This document shows, piece by piece, positions 53,985 to 62,523 of a stretch of DNA of 64,000 bases; within the stretch, counting starts at the first letter, position 1; every line of letters starts with the position of its first letter. This DNA comes from CBDCWT01 sp965223305 (GTDB lineage: Bacteria; Planctomycetota; Planctomycetia; Pirellulales; Pirellulaceae): positions 10,870 to 74,869 of the forward strand of contig CBDCWT010000043.1 of assembly GCA_965223305.1 (NCBI GenBank), written 5' to 3'. The notes under the pieces are model-generated. The model was not told where the DNA came from. It did no database searches and saw nothing but the letters and a program-made list of their open reading frames with translations. Both the position numbers and the translations under genes were made by a program.

Positions 53985-55225
53985 TAAGGGTTGGCCCGCC
54001 GAATCGGGTTCCCCAGGCAGCGCCGTTTGGTGCTGCAAATCAAAAACACCTTCCCACTCCCCTTAAGAAGCGGCAATTCGCCTTCGCTGTCAACACCCCC
54101 TCGAGTTTTTTGCAGCACGAGTTCACGAGCGCGACGGACGCGTTCCTTGTGCCAAGGAAAGCGCGCCGCCGCTTGGCTTGCGTGCAAGGTGCCGATTTGA
54201 TTCTGCCCGTTGCGTGGTTCGCTCCCTCGGACCTCACCCGCAAAGGCGACGTGTCACCTCCGCTTCCGCCGTCCGTCGCTCGCCAGACTCGCTTCGCTCA
54301 GACAGAGTGAGCGACCGACGACCGGCTCCAGCGAAGGCGACACTCCACCACTCGCCTATTAAACGCACAGATAGACGCGACCTCGGTAAACACAGAAACG
54401 TCACCAATTGCGAACACGCATTGACGCCCGCGTGGTGCAACATGGGAAGCGCATCGGACTGCGCTTGGTCGCTCGTCGAATCGCGCAGAAACGTGGCTGG
54501 CGCGGAACATCTGTTGAGCCGATGACGCCGAAGTGCTTTCATCGCTCCCTGCGCTGCGCCGCTGCCCCTACCCGGGCTCTTGTTGTCCCGCTCCCGGCTT
54601 GGCTCGCAGAGCTCGCCGCGCGGTCGCTCGCGGCCTCAAGAAAGCGGATACTCGGGCATCCTGCCCTCGCACATTCTCTCCGCGGGCGTCCTGCCCTGGC
54701 GGCCGGACGCATTCGCTCGCTGGTCGTCTCCGTGGCAATGTTGACCAACATGCAAAAGCGTCCAGCAATGGGCAACCGCCCACCATGTTCCGCTCGCTCG
54801 ACGCTACAGGCCACCGCTGCCGTTTTCGTTGTTCGCGCTGAATGACTCCGAACAACGGCTGCCATATGAAGCACCTCACCTTCGATCCCGCTTCCTGGCC
54901 CTGCGCTGTGCGGCGGCCGCGGGCCGCTGGGTCCACCTACGGCAAAGCCTACGGTGGATCCGCTACGCTCGCCATCCAGGCTCGCTACGCGGATGCCATC
55001 CAGGCACCGCGGCCATCTTTTGCGGCGGTCGTCCATGACCGCCGTGAGGGTCAATGGGCGCCGTGTACCCCGCGCCCTAAACCAATACGCGTCACGAATT
55101 CCGCGGGCCAATACGCGGCGACGTGAACCAACATCCGTCGGCCCGCGGTCGAGCTTCGGAAAATCGGCACGGGTTCCGCCGCCGTGGTAGCCGCCCGCCT
55201 TCGGTCAAGTCCATTCGGCGGCGGT
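53985..55225 (+). repeat. Copy E: ~1.2-kb repeat unit ending in the structured 270-bp core
   Basis: Direct repeat of 60770-62005 through most of its length: 'CGCCGCTTGGCTTGC', 'CCTCGGACCTCACCCGCAAA', 'TGACGCCCGCGTGGTGCAAC', 'CTGCGCTGCGCCGCTGCCCC', then the 270-bp core and the terminal CCGCCGCC hairpin (55150-55225). It lies upstream of recombinase copy A where copy B has an ATPase gene, so sequence between 53830 and 53985 was probably lost. No conserved open frame found inside. Confidence 0.85.
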
Positions 55226-55350
55226 TGCATTGGCATACCAAAAGAACAAACAAACCTCATTTGAACCCAAAATAGTCAGCCTTGCGCCCCAGTTTGCCAA
55301 GAGCACACATTGTCCCTGGTGTCTCCTCCCACAATGCGTTACGTCTTAGC

Positions 55351-55752
55351 TCAATACGAACGTAAATCACGAGCCGGTGCAATCAGTGCCGAGAAAAACA
55401 ACGCCCCCCAACAGCCGATCCATATCGCCAGCAAACAAGACACAACTGTCACCCCTCGTCTCAGATCAAACTCGGAACACCAAACGCCAACAACGCCTCC
55501 CCTTCGCAACAGTGCTGGCTTAGGAATCCATGCCACGAACAGCACCAAGAAGGCAACCAGCGGCAGAACGACAATTGGAATCCCAACAACTGCTACGGCA
55601 TTAAGATTGTGCTCTGGGGAGTCAGCTAGCCTGGTGAGGACACCAACGACGACCGTGACCAGTATCGCAGTTAGTAAATACCAGGCGCACCCGTGCACGC
55701 CGAACGCATACGGTGTGGTGTTGCTTGTTGGCTCGTACGGGTTACTTTCCAT
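55351..55752 (-). CDS. Small NPYE-type membrane protein, possible immunity protein
   Basis: A 133-residue protein from the ATG at 55752 (AGGCAGGAC just upstream). It opens 'MESNPYEPTSNTTPYAFG' and has four probable helices ('WYLLTAILVTVVVGVLTRLA', 'VVGIPIVVLPLVAFLVLFVA', 'VTVVSCLLAIWIGCWGALFF'). NPYE openings are common in small planctomycete membrane proteins. It starts 30 bp after the end of the interrupted Rhs toxin (55782), the usual position of an immunity gene. A second NPYE gene sits in the equivalent place at 48533-50674. Confidence 0.65.
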   Translation of the reverse strand: MESNPYEPTSNTTPYAFGVHGCAWYLLTAILVTVVVGVLTRLADSPEHNLNAVAVVGIPIVVLPLVAFLVLFVAWIPKPALLRRGGVVGVWCSEFDLRRGVTVVSCLLAIWIGCWGALFFSALIAPARDLRSY

Positions 55753-55781
55753 TGTCCTGCCTCTTCGCCAATCTACGATCC

Positions 55782-56373
55782 TCAAGGCCACCATGGCACT
55801 AGTGGCGGGCTGCTAATGTGGGGCCGAACAAACGGGTTCTTTGGCCCGTCTTTGCCTGGTCGATCGGGATTGGCGTGATCCGGAATAAGGGTGTAATTCG
55901 CGTCTGGGTGTTCGTCAGGTAGCCCACCGACGTCGTCAATCCACTCCTTGAAAGCATCGGCTAGGCTCCCACGATGCCCTGCATAGTTTTCACCGAAGTC
56001 ACCACCCGCGCTGTCGCTCGGCATATCCTCCGGAGAAAATCCGGATCGCACTTCGGGCTCTTCGCCGGTAATCACCTCCTCGTAAATCTCTTCAGATCTT
56101 TGCTGAACCTCCTTCAGGAAACCAAGACTTGTGGCTATCTCCCAACCAATCGGACCCAACTCATATGCATAGTTGGCTGCCTCAGACCAATGTATCAAGT
56201 CAACCCATCCATATTCTTTGGTGAAGATGTACCGTTCCTGTTTCCCACCCTTCGAAATGATTTCCTGCTTAAGTCTGGTGAGTATTTGTTCGACATCGAG
56301 TCCCTCGTTCTCAAGCTCTGTGATTCTATCGAGTACACTCTGGGGATCCGTCGAGCGGGTGGTGTAACTTTCT
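55782..56373 (-). pseudogene. 3' part of an Rhs-tip toxin interrupted by IS256
   Basis: Reads 'STDPQSVLDRITELENEGLD', 'KEYGWVDLIHWSEAANYAYE' and 'RSGFSPEDMPSDSAGGDFGE' to the stop at 55782. The 'GWVDlxHw..AA' and 'SGFSPEDiPS' segments recur in toxin tips of Rhs proteins, though I cannot name the activity. Its missing beginning is at 57810-58109, on the far side of the IS256 element and in the same orientation. In the present DNA this part is open from an ATG inside the IS (56486). Confidence 0.7.
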
Positions 56374-57809
56374 TTCTGTAAAAGCACAGAGGGATTCCGG
56401 CGGTAGCGTAGCGAAGCCGGAACGCCTCTGGTAGGTCCGCTTGAAAAGCGTGGGCCAATGTTGATCCTCTTTTCGCAAGTCATCACTCAAGCGAAAGGAG
56501 ACCCACATGACCCACGAAGATCAATCTACCCGTTTCGAGGAGCTTCTCCAACTATTGAGCGAGCATGGTTTCGACGGTATGGCTCAAGCGATTGAGATCC
56601 TGATGAACGAGGCGATGAAGCTGGAGCGCTCAGATGCGCTTGGCGCGATGCCGTATCAGCGCAGCGAGTCGCGGCGCGGTTATTCCAACGGCTTCAAGCC
56701 GAAGACAGTGAACAGCCGCCTTGGCCGTCTGAGCTTGAACGTTCCTCAGACACGGGACGTGGAGTTTTATCCATCAGCGCTGGAACGCGGCGAACGCAGT
56801 GAACGGGCTCTGAAATTGGCGGTCGCCGAGATGTATGTCCAAGGTGTGTCAACCAGGAAAGTGGCGGAGATCACTCAAGAATTGTGTGGCCTAGACGTGA
56901 GCAGCAGCCAGGTGAGCCGAGCGGCTGAGCTACTCGATCAGGAACTCCAGGCATGGCGTGAACGCCCCTTAGGCACGGTTCCGTACGTCATCCTGGATGC
57001 GCGGTACGAGAAAGTCCGTCACGGTGGCAGCGTGCGTGACTGCGCCGTCCTGGTCGCGATAGGCATCCTCGAGAATGGCCGACGTAGCGTGCTCGGCGTG
57101 AGTGTTTCCTTGTCTGAAGCTGAGGTTCATTGGCGCGAGTTCTTGAAAAGCCTGATCGATCGAGGCCTCCACGGTATTCAATTGATCGTGTCAGACGACC
57201 ACTCTGGTTTGAAGCAAGCACGTAAAGCGTGCTTCCCCGGAATCGCCTGGCAACGTTGCCAATTTCACTTGATGCAGAATGCAGTGCACTACGTTCCCAA
57301 AGTCGCCATGCGAACCGAAGTCATGCAAGACTTGCGCAGCGTGTTCAATGCCCCGGACCGCCATGAAGCGGACCGGCTGCTCGCGCAACTGCGCAACAAG
57401 TATGAAAGCACTGCGCCCGATCTCACAGCATGGATGGAAACTAACGTACCCGAAGGCCTGACGGTCTTCGAGCTGCCACCAAGTCATTGGCGTCGGTTGC
57501 GGACCACGAACGTGCTGGAGAGATTGAATCAAGAGATCAAACGACGAACACGCGTCGCGACGTTGTTCCCGAACGAAGCGTCGTTACTGCGTCTCGTCAG
57601 TGCGGTCCTCAGTGAGACCAGCGAAGATTGGGAGACCGGCAAGATCTATCTCACGATGCAAACTAGCGTATTAGAAAACGGAACACAGAGAAAGGCTAGC
57701 GGGGGTCCAGGGGGGCGGCAATGAGCCCCCCGGTCTGCGTGAACGAAAAAGAAACTGGCGGCGAAGCCGCACCGAACCACTGAGAAGAAGATCAACAGAA
57801 TTTACAGAA
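56374..57809. mobile_element. IS256-family insertion sequence (~1436 bp) within an Rhs tip
   Basis: The ends share the 9-bp inverted repeat TTCTGTAAA / TTTACAGAA (56374-56382 and 57801-57809). No convincing target duplication is visible (GTAACTTTC on the left, CGAAGCTTG on the right), so flanking DNA may have been deleted. One transposase gene inside. Confidence 0.75.
56507..57724 (+). CDS. IS256 family (Mutator-type) transposase
   Basis: A 405-residue protein with an ATG behind GAAAGGAG. DDE residues are in 'YVILDARYEKVRHGGSV' (first Asp), 'LIVSDDHSGLKQARKA' (second Asp) and 'RTTNVLERLNQEIKRRTRV' (Glu). The Mutator signature 'WQRCQFHLMQNAVHYVPK' is present. Complete and of normal length. 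A GGGGTCCAGGGGGGCGGC run follows the gene. Confidence 0.94.
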   Translation: MTHEDQSTRFEELLQLLSEHGFDGMAQAIEILMNEAMKLERSDALGAMPYQRSESRRGYSNGFKPKTVNSRLGRLSLNVPQTRDVEFYPSALERGERSERALKLAVAEMYVQGVSTRKVAEITQELCGLDVSSSQVSRAAELLDQELQAWRERPLGTVPYVILDARYEKVRHGGSVRDCAVLVAIGILENGRRSVLGVSVSLSEAEVHWREFLKSLIDRGLHGIQLIVSDDHSGLKQARKACFPGIAWQRCQFHLMQNAVHYVPKVAMRTEVMQDLRSVFNAPDRHEADRLLAQLRNKYESTAPDLTAWMETNVPEGLTVFELPPSHWRRLRTTNVLERLNQEIKRRTRVATLFPNEASLLRLVSAVLSETSEDWETGKIYLTMQTSVLENGTQRKASGGPGGRQ

Positions 57810-58109
57810 CGAAGCTTGCTCGGCCGTCGAGCGACTAGGTTCGCCACCGGGACCGGGATCTGGAAAAGGTCCGAATCGCGGGTCCATCCCGCTAGGGTCA
57901 GCAGTGTTCGTCACCCCATTCCCCACGTACCGATACAAATTCGCATCTCCCGCGTCAAACCCGATCGGATCCTCACTCAACCACCGCCCTACATCCGGAT
58001 CGTACCAACGGGCGCTACTGTTCACCCTGGGGCAGTTTTCGACCGCGAGGCGCGTTTCGTGCTGCCATGCAAGAGGTCTCGAGTGCGCGCCGATGTGCAC
58101 TTTGCGCAC
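57810..58109 (-). pseudogene. 5' part of the interrupted Rhs tip (end of Rhs core)
   Basis: From GTG 58025 or ATG 58109: 'VNSSARWYDPDVGRWLSEDP', 'IGFDAGDANLYRYVGNGVTN' and 'TADPSGMDPRFGPFPDPGPG', then 'AEQAS' before the IS256 end. The first 45 residues are almost identical to the tip at 52370, and the frame upstream ('HETRLAVENCPR' against 'VETHVAVENRPR') is also shared. The upstream text is not Rhs repeat sequence, so this is a detached tip, not an Rhs gene end. Confidence 0.75.
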
Positions 58110-58123
58110 GAATAATCAGCTCC

Positions 58124-58228
58124 CGCGCGCACACGCGTGCGCGCGAACGAAGGGAAGCCCAAGGAAGTCGCACGAGGCCGTGTTTACTTTGCCAAAGATC
58201 CTGGCGAGCGCCCGCGCCCGCCAGGATC
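58124..58228 (-). terminator. Second copy of CG palindrome and terminator hairpin
   Basis: Bases 58124-58145 are a near-palindrome (CGCGCGCACACGCGTGCGCG). Bases 58197-58206 and 58219-58228 (GATCCTGGCG/CGCCAGGATC) repeat the hairpin at 52507-52535. Shows that the recombinase-to-tip spacer was duplicated with its structure. Confidence 0.65.
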
Positions 58229-58250
58229 GATTGTAGCAAGACGCCAAGCG

Positions 58251-58778
58251 TCAGGCCTCCTTCGTCGGCCTCAGGCGGATACCCAAAACGCACTGCATGC
58301 GTCCACGTGGGTACGCTCTTCGAAACCGGGATCGACACCGGTGCGGAAAGCCGCGTCGCGCCAGACCGCGTTGCCGGCGTCTCTGTGCTGCACGGCGTCC
58401 ACGAACAACCGCAGCCAAATCTTCCCGAGGAAGCTGCAGTTCCAAGGCCGCGTCGCGCTGCAGGAACTTCTCCTTGGTGAGCCAGCGGAAGAACGCTCGT
58501 AGGCTCAGCACACGAAACAGCCGACTGCTGTAGCTCAACGGCCTGCCAGAGCGACCACGACGTTGCGATAGATGGTAGTGGTACGACCTGATCACTTCTG
58601 CTGTCAGCTCCACAGCCAAGTGTACATCGCGATCGACGCACCAGCCGGTGAACTCACCCAAGTGGCGACGGCGCAACGACACCGTTCTGGGCGAGTAGTC
58701 GGCGCGCAACAAGTGCTTCAAGTAGCGATTCACCAGAAGATCCACCAATTCGGACTGAGAACTCTTCCTACCTGCCAT
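58251..58778 (-). pseudogene. Truncated tyrosine recombinase (core-binding domain only)
   Basis: From the ATG at 58778: 'VDLLVNRYLKHLLRADYSPR', 'TVSLRRRHLGEFTGWCVDRD' and 'SYSSRLFRVLSLRAFFRWLT' follow the same order as the intact enzyme at 52564 but are clearly divergent from it. After 'ALELQLPRED' the frame loses all similarity, and none of the catalytic Arg/His/Tyr residues remain. The final ~60 residues are unrelated. A deletion removed the catalytic domain. Upstream leader and downstream hairpins match copy A. Confidence 0.85.
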
Positions 58779-58847
58779 GACAAACTCCTTTCGTGACTGG
58801 GCTCGGCGCGTACCGGTAGCGCGGTGAAACGCCAAGCGTTTGCAAAA

Positions 58848-58922
58848 AAAGTACCGCCGACATGGCGATACCTAGGAGAAACACGGGCCAGCTTGGCCCG
58901 TCAGAGAGGGCCCTTTTTTAAG
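58848..58922. promoter_or_regulatory. Conserved hairpin leader upstream of recombinase copy B
   Basis: Same 'ACGGGCCAGCTTGGCCCGT' and 'AGAGAGGGCCCTTTTTT' block as 53640-53715. Between the ATPase stop (59056) and the recombinase start (58778) on the minus strand, so in this copy it could be an intercistronic control point. Confidence 0.5.
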
Positions 58923-59055
58923 GGAGCATTACACCTTCTGGCGCCAAACTTCACGCTTTTTGACGTTAGTCAAGTTGCGAGTTCAGCTTGCGACGTTTTT
59001 TCGCCCGCGCACACGGGGCACATCCGGGGCTCGTTGGGGGCTCAATGAGGGGCTT

Positions 59056-60711
59056 CTACTTGGCCGCAGCATGCTCGAAGTGGGCGCCAGAATGCTCGAA
59101 CTTCGTCATCTGCTCTGGGTCAATCAGACCCATCAGAAACGGCTCGCCCTCTTGGCCTTCGCCGTCGTACAGCAGCTCGTAGACGTATTGCTGACCACGA
59201 CGGCCTCGATGCGTCAAGATGTATTCCAGTTGCACCAGCTTCGCAAGGTGCGTACGCACTTGAAAATCGGTCCAGCCTGTTGCTTCCCGCAGTTCGCGGC
59301 GGGTGAAGCGGAAGGCCGAACGTTCCACCTGAACCTCTTGAGAACGCCGACCAACGAACTCGTGGACCAGCAGCAGGAGACGTCGTGTTTGTGGTGACAG
59401 TTCATCGAGCGTGCGGCCCAACACTTCGCTGGCCAGCTGGTTGGCCAACACGATGTCCTGGCAGGTGACCTCGATGTACTCGAACGTTTCGCCCTGTAGC
59501 TCGGCTTTCTCGAGTGAACGTTGGTGTTGATGCAGCAGTGCGATGGCGTCAATCAAGTTGAGGTACTTTTCGTGATCCCGCCGGGTGCGGGTCTTGTCGT
59601 CCAGGAACGTTAACTTGCGGGCGTAGGGGTTCACCACCACGAGCGGCTTCAGCAGGCGTTGGGCGTTTTGATGTAGCTTCACTAGCTTGCTTGCCGAGCG
59701 GGCCGCCAAGTGGCCCTCCAGTGTGCGGCTTTCACGCTGCTGTTTGTGGATCTCCTGCGTTTGTTGGCGATCTTCGCTGACCGCCAACACCAAGCAACGA
59801 TTGATCAGCTCAAAGTCGACTTCGCTCGATGTGGTCGTCAGGAAGATCATCACGGGCCCTTCCACATGATAATCTTCGCTGGCCAAGCGACCGCTGGTCT
59901 GCTTGGAAGCGCTGGCCATGCGCAGTTCGCCCTCGCTTTGCAACAGTTTCAAGGCGTAGGCTGCCTCTTGGACGCCCTCTTCTTCGGCAACGGCCAGGAT
60001 CTTGTGCTTGAGGTTCTCCTGGCCCATGTAGAACAGCGATTGGCCCGTCATCGCTGAGTACTTGATGACCTCTTCCTCGGGCATCAGGGCCAGGATGGCA
60101 TCCATCAGCGATGTCTTGCCCGCTGAGGATGAAGACTGGACCACGACGGCCAGTGGTTTGTCGAGTTTGCGGCTGGTGGCTGCCAGGTAACCGGCCAGTT
60201 TGTTGGTCTGTTCGCCGACGAAGCCGCACTGCTGGAGGTCTGAGACGATCCGCTCGGTGAGCTTCGGATCTTGCAGCAGCTGCATGGCTTCTGCTTGTTC
60301 GGCATCGGTTAGCTCTGGTGGGGCAGGACGTGCTGCGAGCGTACCGAGGATCTGTTCGTCTTGCATTTGTTCTAGCGCCAGCAGGATACGGCCAATGTCT
60401 CGCTTGATGACGTCTTGTTCCACGCACAGCTCTTCGGAGGCTGCCTTGATAAACGACCGTCTAAGTCGGGCCGTGTAGAGATCCAGCGTATCTAGATGGA
60501 TGGCATCTTGCCTCGTGGCCAGAATGTTGACCTTGAGCTGCCCGTGCGTCGTGTTTTTCTCGAGTCCCCGGATGCGATAGTGACGATCGGCCACGGTAAA
60601 GTGCACTTCGTGGTCTTTGACTTCGGTGTGAAAATCTTCCTGCTTACCGTTGTTCTGTGTGTGCTGGCTATCCTCTGCGCGCACCGGTAGCGCTGTGGTC
60701 TTTCTAGACAT
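59056..60711 (-). CDS. Mobile-element AAA-type ATPase / primase-like protein (lacks CHC2 N-terminus)
   Basis: A 551-residue protein from the ATG at 60711 (GGGAGC upstream). Residues ~190-205 hold a Walker A-like 'SSSSAGKTSLMDAIL'. A Walker B-like 'HKILAVAEEEGVQEAAYALK' and a sensor 'VMIFLTTTSSEVDFELINRC' follow. The C-terminal winged helix is 'FTRRELREATGWTDFQVRTH'. This matches the C-terminal two-thirds of CHC2 zinc-finger primase-like proteins that accompany tyrosine recombinases in bacterial mobile elements. The usual N-terminal CHC2 finger and Toprim region are absent, so it may be a short variant. It is upstream of the truncated recombinase, with no counterpart in copy A. Confidence 0.8.
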   Translation of the reverse strand: MSRKTTALPVRAEDSQHTQNNGKQEDFHTEVKDHEVHFTVADRHYRIRGLEKNTTHGQLKVNILATRQDAIHLDTLDLYTARLRRSFIKAASEELCVEQDVIKRDIGRILLALEQMQDEQILGTLAARPAPPELTDAEQAEAMQLLQDPKLTERIVSDLQQCGFVGEQTNKLAGYLAATSRKLDKPLAVVVQSSSSAGKTSLMDAILALMPEEEVIKYSAMTGQSLFYMGQENLKHKILAVAEEEGVQEAAYALKLLQSEGELRMASASKQTSGRLASEDYHVEGPVMIFLTTTSSEVDFELINRCLVLAVSEDRQQTQEIHKQQRESRTLEGHLAARSASKLVKLHQNAQRLLKPLVVVNPYARKLTFLDDKTRTRRDHEKYLNLIDAIALLHQHQRSLEKAELQGETFEYIEVTCQDIVLANQLASEVLGRTLDELSPQTRRLLLLVHEFVGRRSQEVQVERSAFRFTRRELREATGWTDFQVRTHLAKLVQLEYILTHRGRRGQQYVYELLYDGEGQEGEPFLMGLIDPEQMTKFEHSGAHFEHAAAK

Positions 60712-60769
60712 TTTTCTGCTCCCGAAAGTGAATGGACGCCGGACTACAGCTCCGGCGATTGCGTGTCCT

Positions 60770-62005
60770 TCAGGTTTGCAGTGCAAACCGGTCCACTAGC
60801 AGCGTCAAATACTGCTGCAAACGTGAAACACAATCCACCTCCTTAAGGACGCGACAAATCGCCTCCCCTGTCAACCCCTGCGCGCACTTTTTCCGCCAAC
60901 GAATTCATGATCGCGTCGGACGCGTTCCTCGTGCCGAGGAAGCGCGCCGCCGCTCGGCTTGCATGCACTAACGCCGATTTGATCGTGCCCTGTGCGTTGT
61001 CGCTCCCTCGGACCTCACCCGCAAAGGCGACGTGCCACCTCCGCTTGCGCCGTTCGTCGCTCGCCAGACTCGCTTCGCTCAGACAGGTGAGCGACCGACG
61101 ACCGGCTCCAGCGAAGGCGACACTCCACCACTCGCCTGTTAAACGCACAGATAGACGCGCTCTCGGCAAACACAGAGACGTCATCGGTTGCGAACACGCA
61201 TTGACGCCCGCGTGGTGCAACATGGGAAGCGCATCGGACTACGCTTGGTCGCTCGTCGAATCGCGTGGAAACATAACTGGCGCAGAAGATCGGTGGAGCC
61301 GATGACGCCGAGTGCGTTTCAACGCTCCCTGCGCTGCGCCGCTGCCCCTACCCGGGCTCTTATTCCACCGCTCCCGGCTTGGCTCGCAGAGCTCGCCGCG
61401 CGGTCGCTCGCGGCCTCAAAAAAGCGGATACTCGGGCATCCTGCCCTCGTACATCCTCTCCGCGGGCATCCATGCCCTGGCGGCCGGTCGCATTCGCTCG
61501 CTGGTCATCTCCGCAACAACGCTCATGAACATGCAAGATCATCCAGAATGGACAACCAGTCGCCATGTTCCGCTCGCTCGACGCTCCGGGCCACCGCTGC
61601 CCCATTCGCTGTTCGCACTGAATGACTTCGGAACACGGCTACCACACGAAGCGTCTTGCCCTCGCTTCCGCTTCCTGGCCCTGCGCTGTGCGGCGGCCGC
61701 GGGCCGCTGGGTCCACCTACGGCAAAGCCTCCGGTGGATCCGCTACGCTCGCCTTCCGGGCTCGCTACGCGGATGCCGTCCAGGCACCGCGGCCATCTTT
61801 TGCGGCGGTCGTCCGTGACCGCCGTGAGGGTCAATGGACGCCGTATACTCAAACCCTGAACCAACACACATCACGAGTTCCGCGGGCCAAATCGCGGCGA
61901 TTTCAACCAACACCCGTCGGCCCGCGGTCCGAGCGTCGGAGAATTGGCCACACCTTCCGCCGCCGTGATCACTGTGCTCCTTTGGCCAGGTCGATTCGGT
62001 GGCGG
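60770..62005 (+). repeat. Copy F: ~1.2-kb repeat unit ending in the structured 270-bp core
   Basis: Near-identical over long stretches to 53985-55225, including 'CCTCGGACCTCACCCGCAAA', 'TTGACGCCCGCGTGGTGCAA', 'CTCCCTGCGCTGCGCCGCTG' and the 270-bp core at ~61670-61940. Located upstream of the ATPase gene (its promoter side), so it probably forms the leading end of the element. Bases 61926-62005 are the CCGCCGCC hairpin. Confidence 0.85.
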
Positions 62006-62099
62006 TTCGATCGCAAAGTATTGACGTAAAGTGCTTTGCGTCGAGATCCCGGAGAGCTCGCTTGACCCGTCCATAGGGTACCTGTCGGCTGTTTTTCCA

Positions 62100-62237
62100 C
62101 CCGTCAGATCGGGACCGCCTTGCTCGCCTGCTCCAGAATTCACACTAATTCGGCAAACGTCCCATTTACCCCCCCCAACATCTCTACACCCACAATTCCG
62201 CAAAAAGTACGACCGCAATTCGGTCGGTAACAGCTAC
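62100..62237. repeat. Second copy of the 137-bp repeat (first at 47350-47486)
   Basis: 'CCCGTCAGATCGGGACCGCC' to 'GGTCGGTAACAGCTAC'. A run of eight C lies inside (62169-62178). It joins directly to structured repeat copy G. Confidence 0.7.
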
Positions 62238-62430
62238 GCGGATCGCGTCCTGCCACCGCGGCCATCGTTCACGGCGGGTGTCCATGCCCGCCGCTGGATC
62301 AAGAACGCCGTGTACCCGGGGTCGATAAACCAGCCAATTTGGCTTGCGGTCCGAGCTTCGGAGAATCGGCGCGAATTCCGCCGCCGTGGCGACCGCCTGC
62401 CTTCGGTCAAGTCCATTCGGCGGGTGCGAG
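62238..62430 (+). repeat. Copy G: partial structured repeat with compensatory hairpin change
   Basis: 'GGCGGGTGTCCATGCCCGCC' replaces 'GGCGGTCGTCCATGACCGCC' of the other copies, so both arms changed and the stem is kept. The end 'GGAGAATCGGCGCGAATTCC' with 'GCCGCCGTGG' and 'ATTCGGCGG' is the CCGCCGCC hairpin. The first part of the 270-bp core is absent. Confidence 0.75.
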
Positions 62431-62523
62431 CAGGATTGCTAGCAGGAAAAGATTCCGGCAACCCGTTCTGAACCGGACGTCACCTGCCTACAAGGCTGTT
62501 CGTCTGGTGTTTTTTGTTGTCGT

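Noticed and set aside
54408..54845. Open frames inside repeat copies E and F (also 61188-61625)
   Set aside because: Frames exist in both copies but diverge after indels and have biased Arg/Ala composition. The conserved feature is the hairpin structure, not the reading frame.
56374..57809. Target-site duplication for the IS256 element
   Set aside because: Flanking 8-9-mers do not match at any reasonable shift of the element ends.
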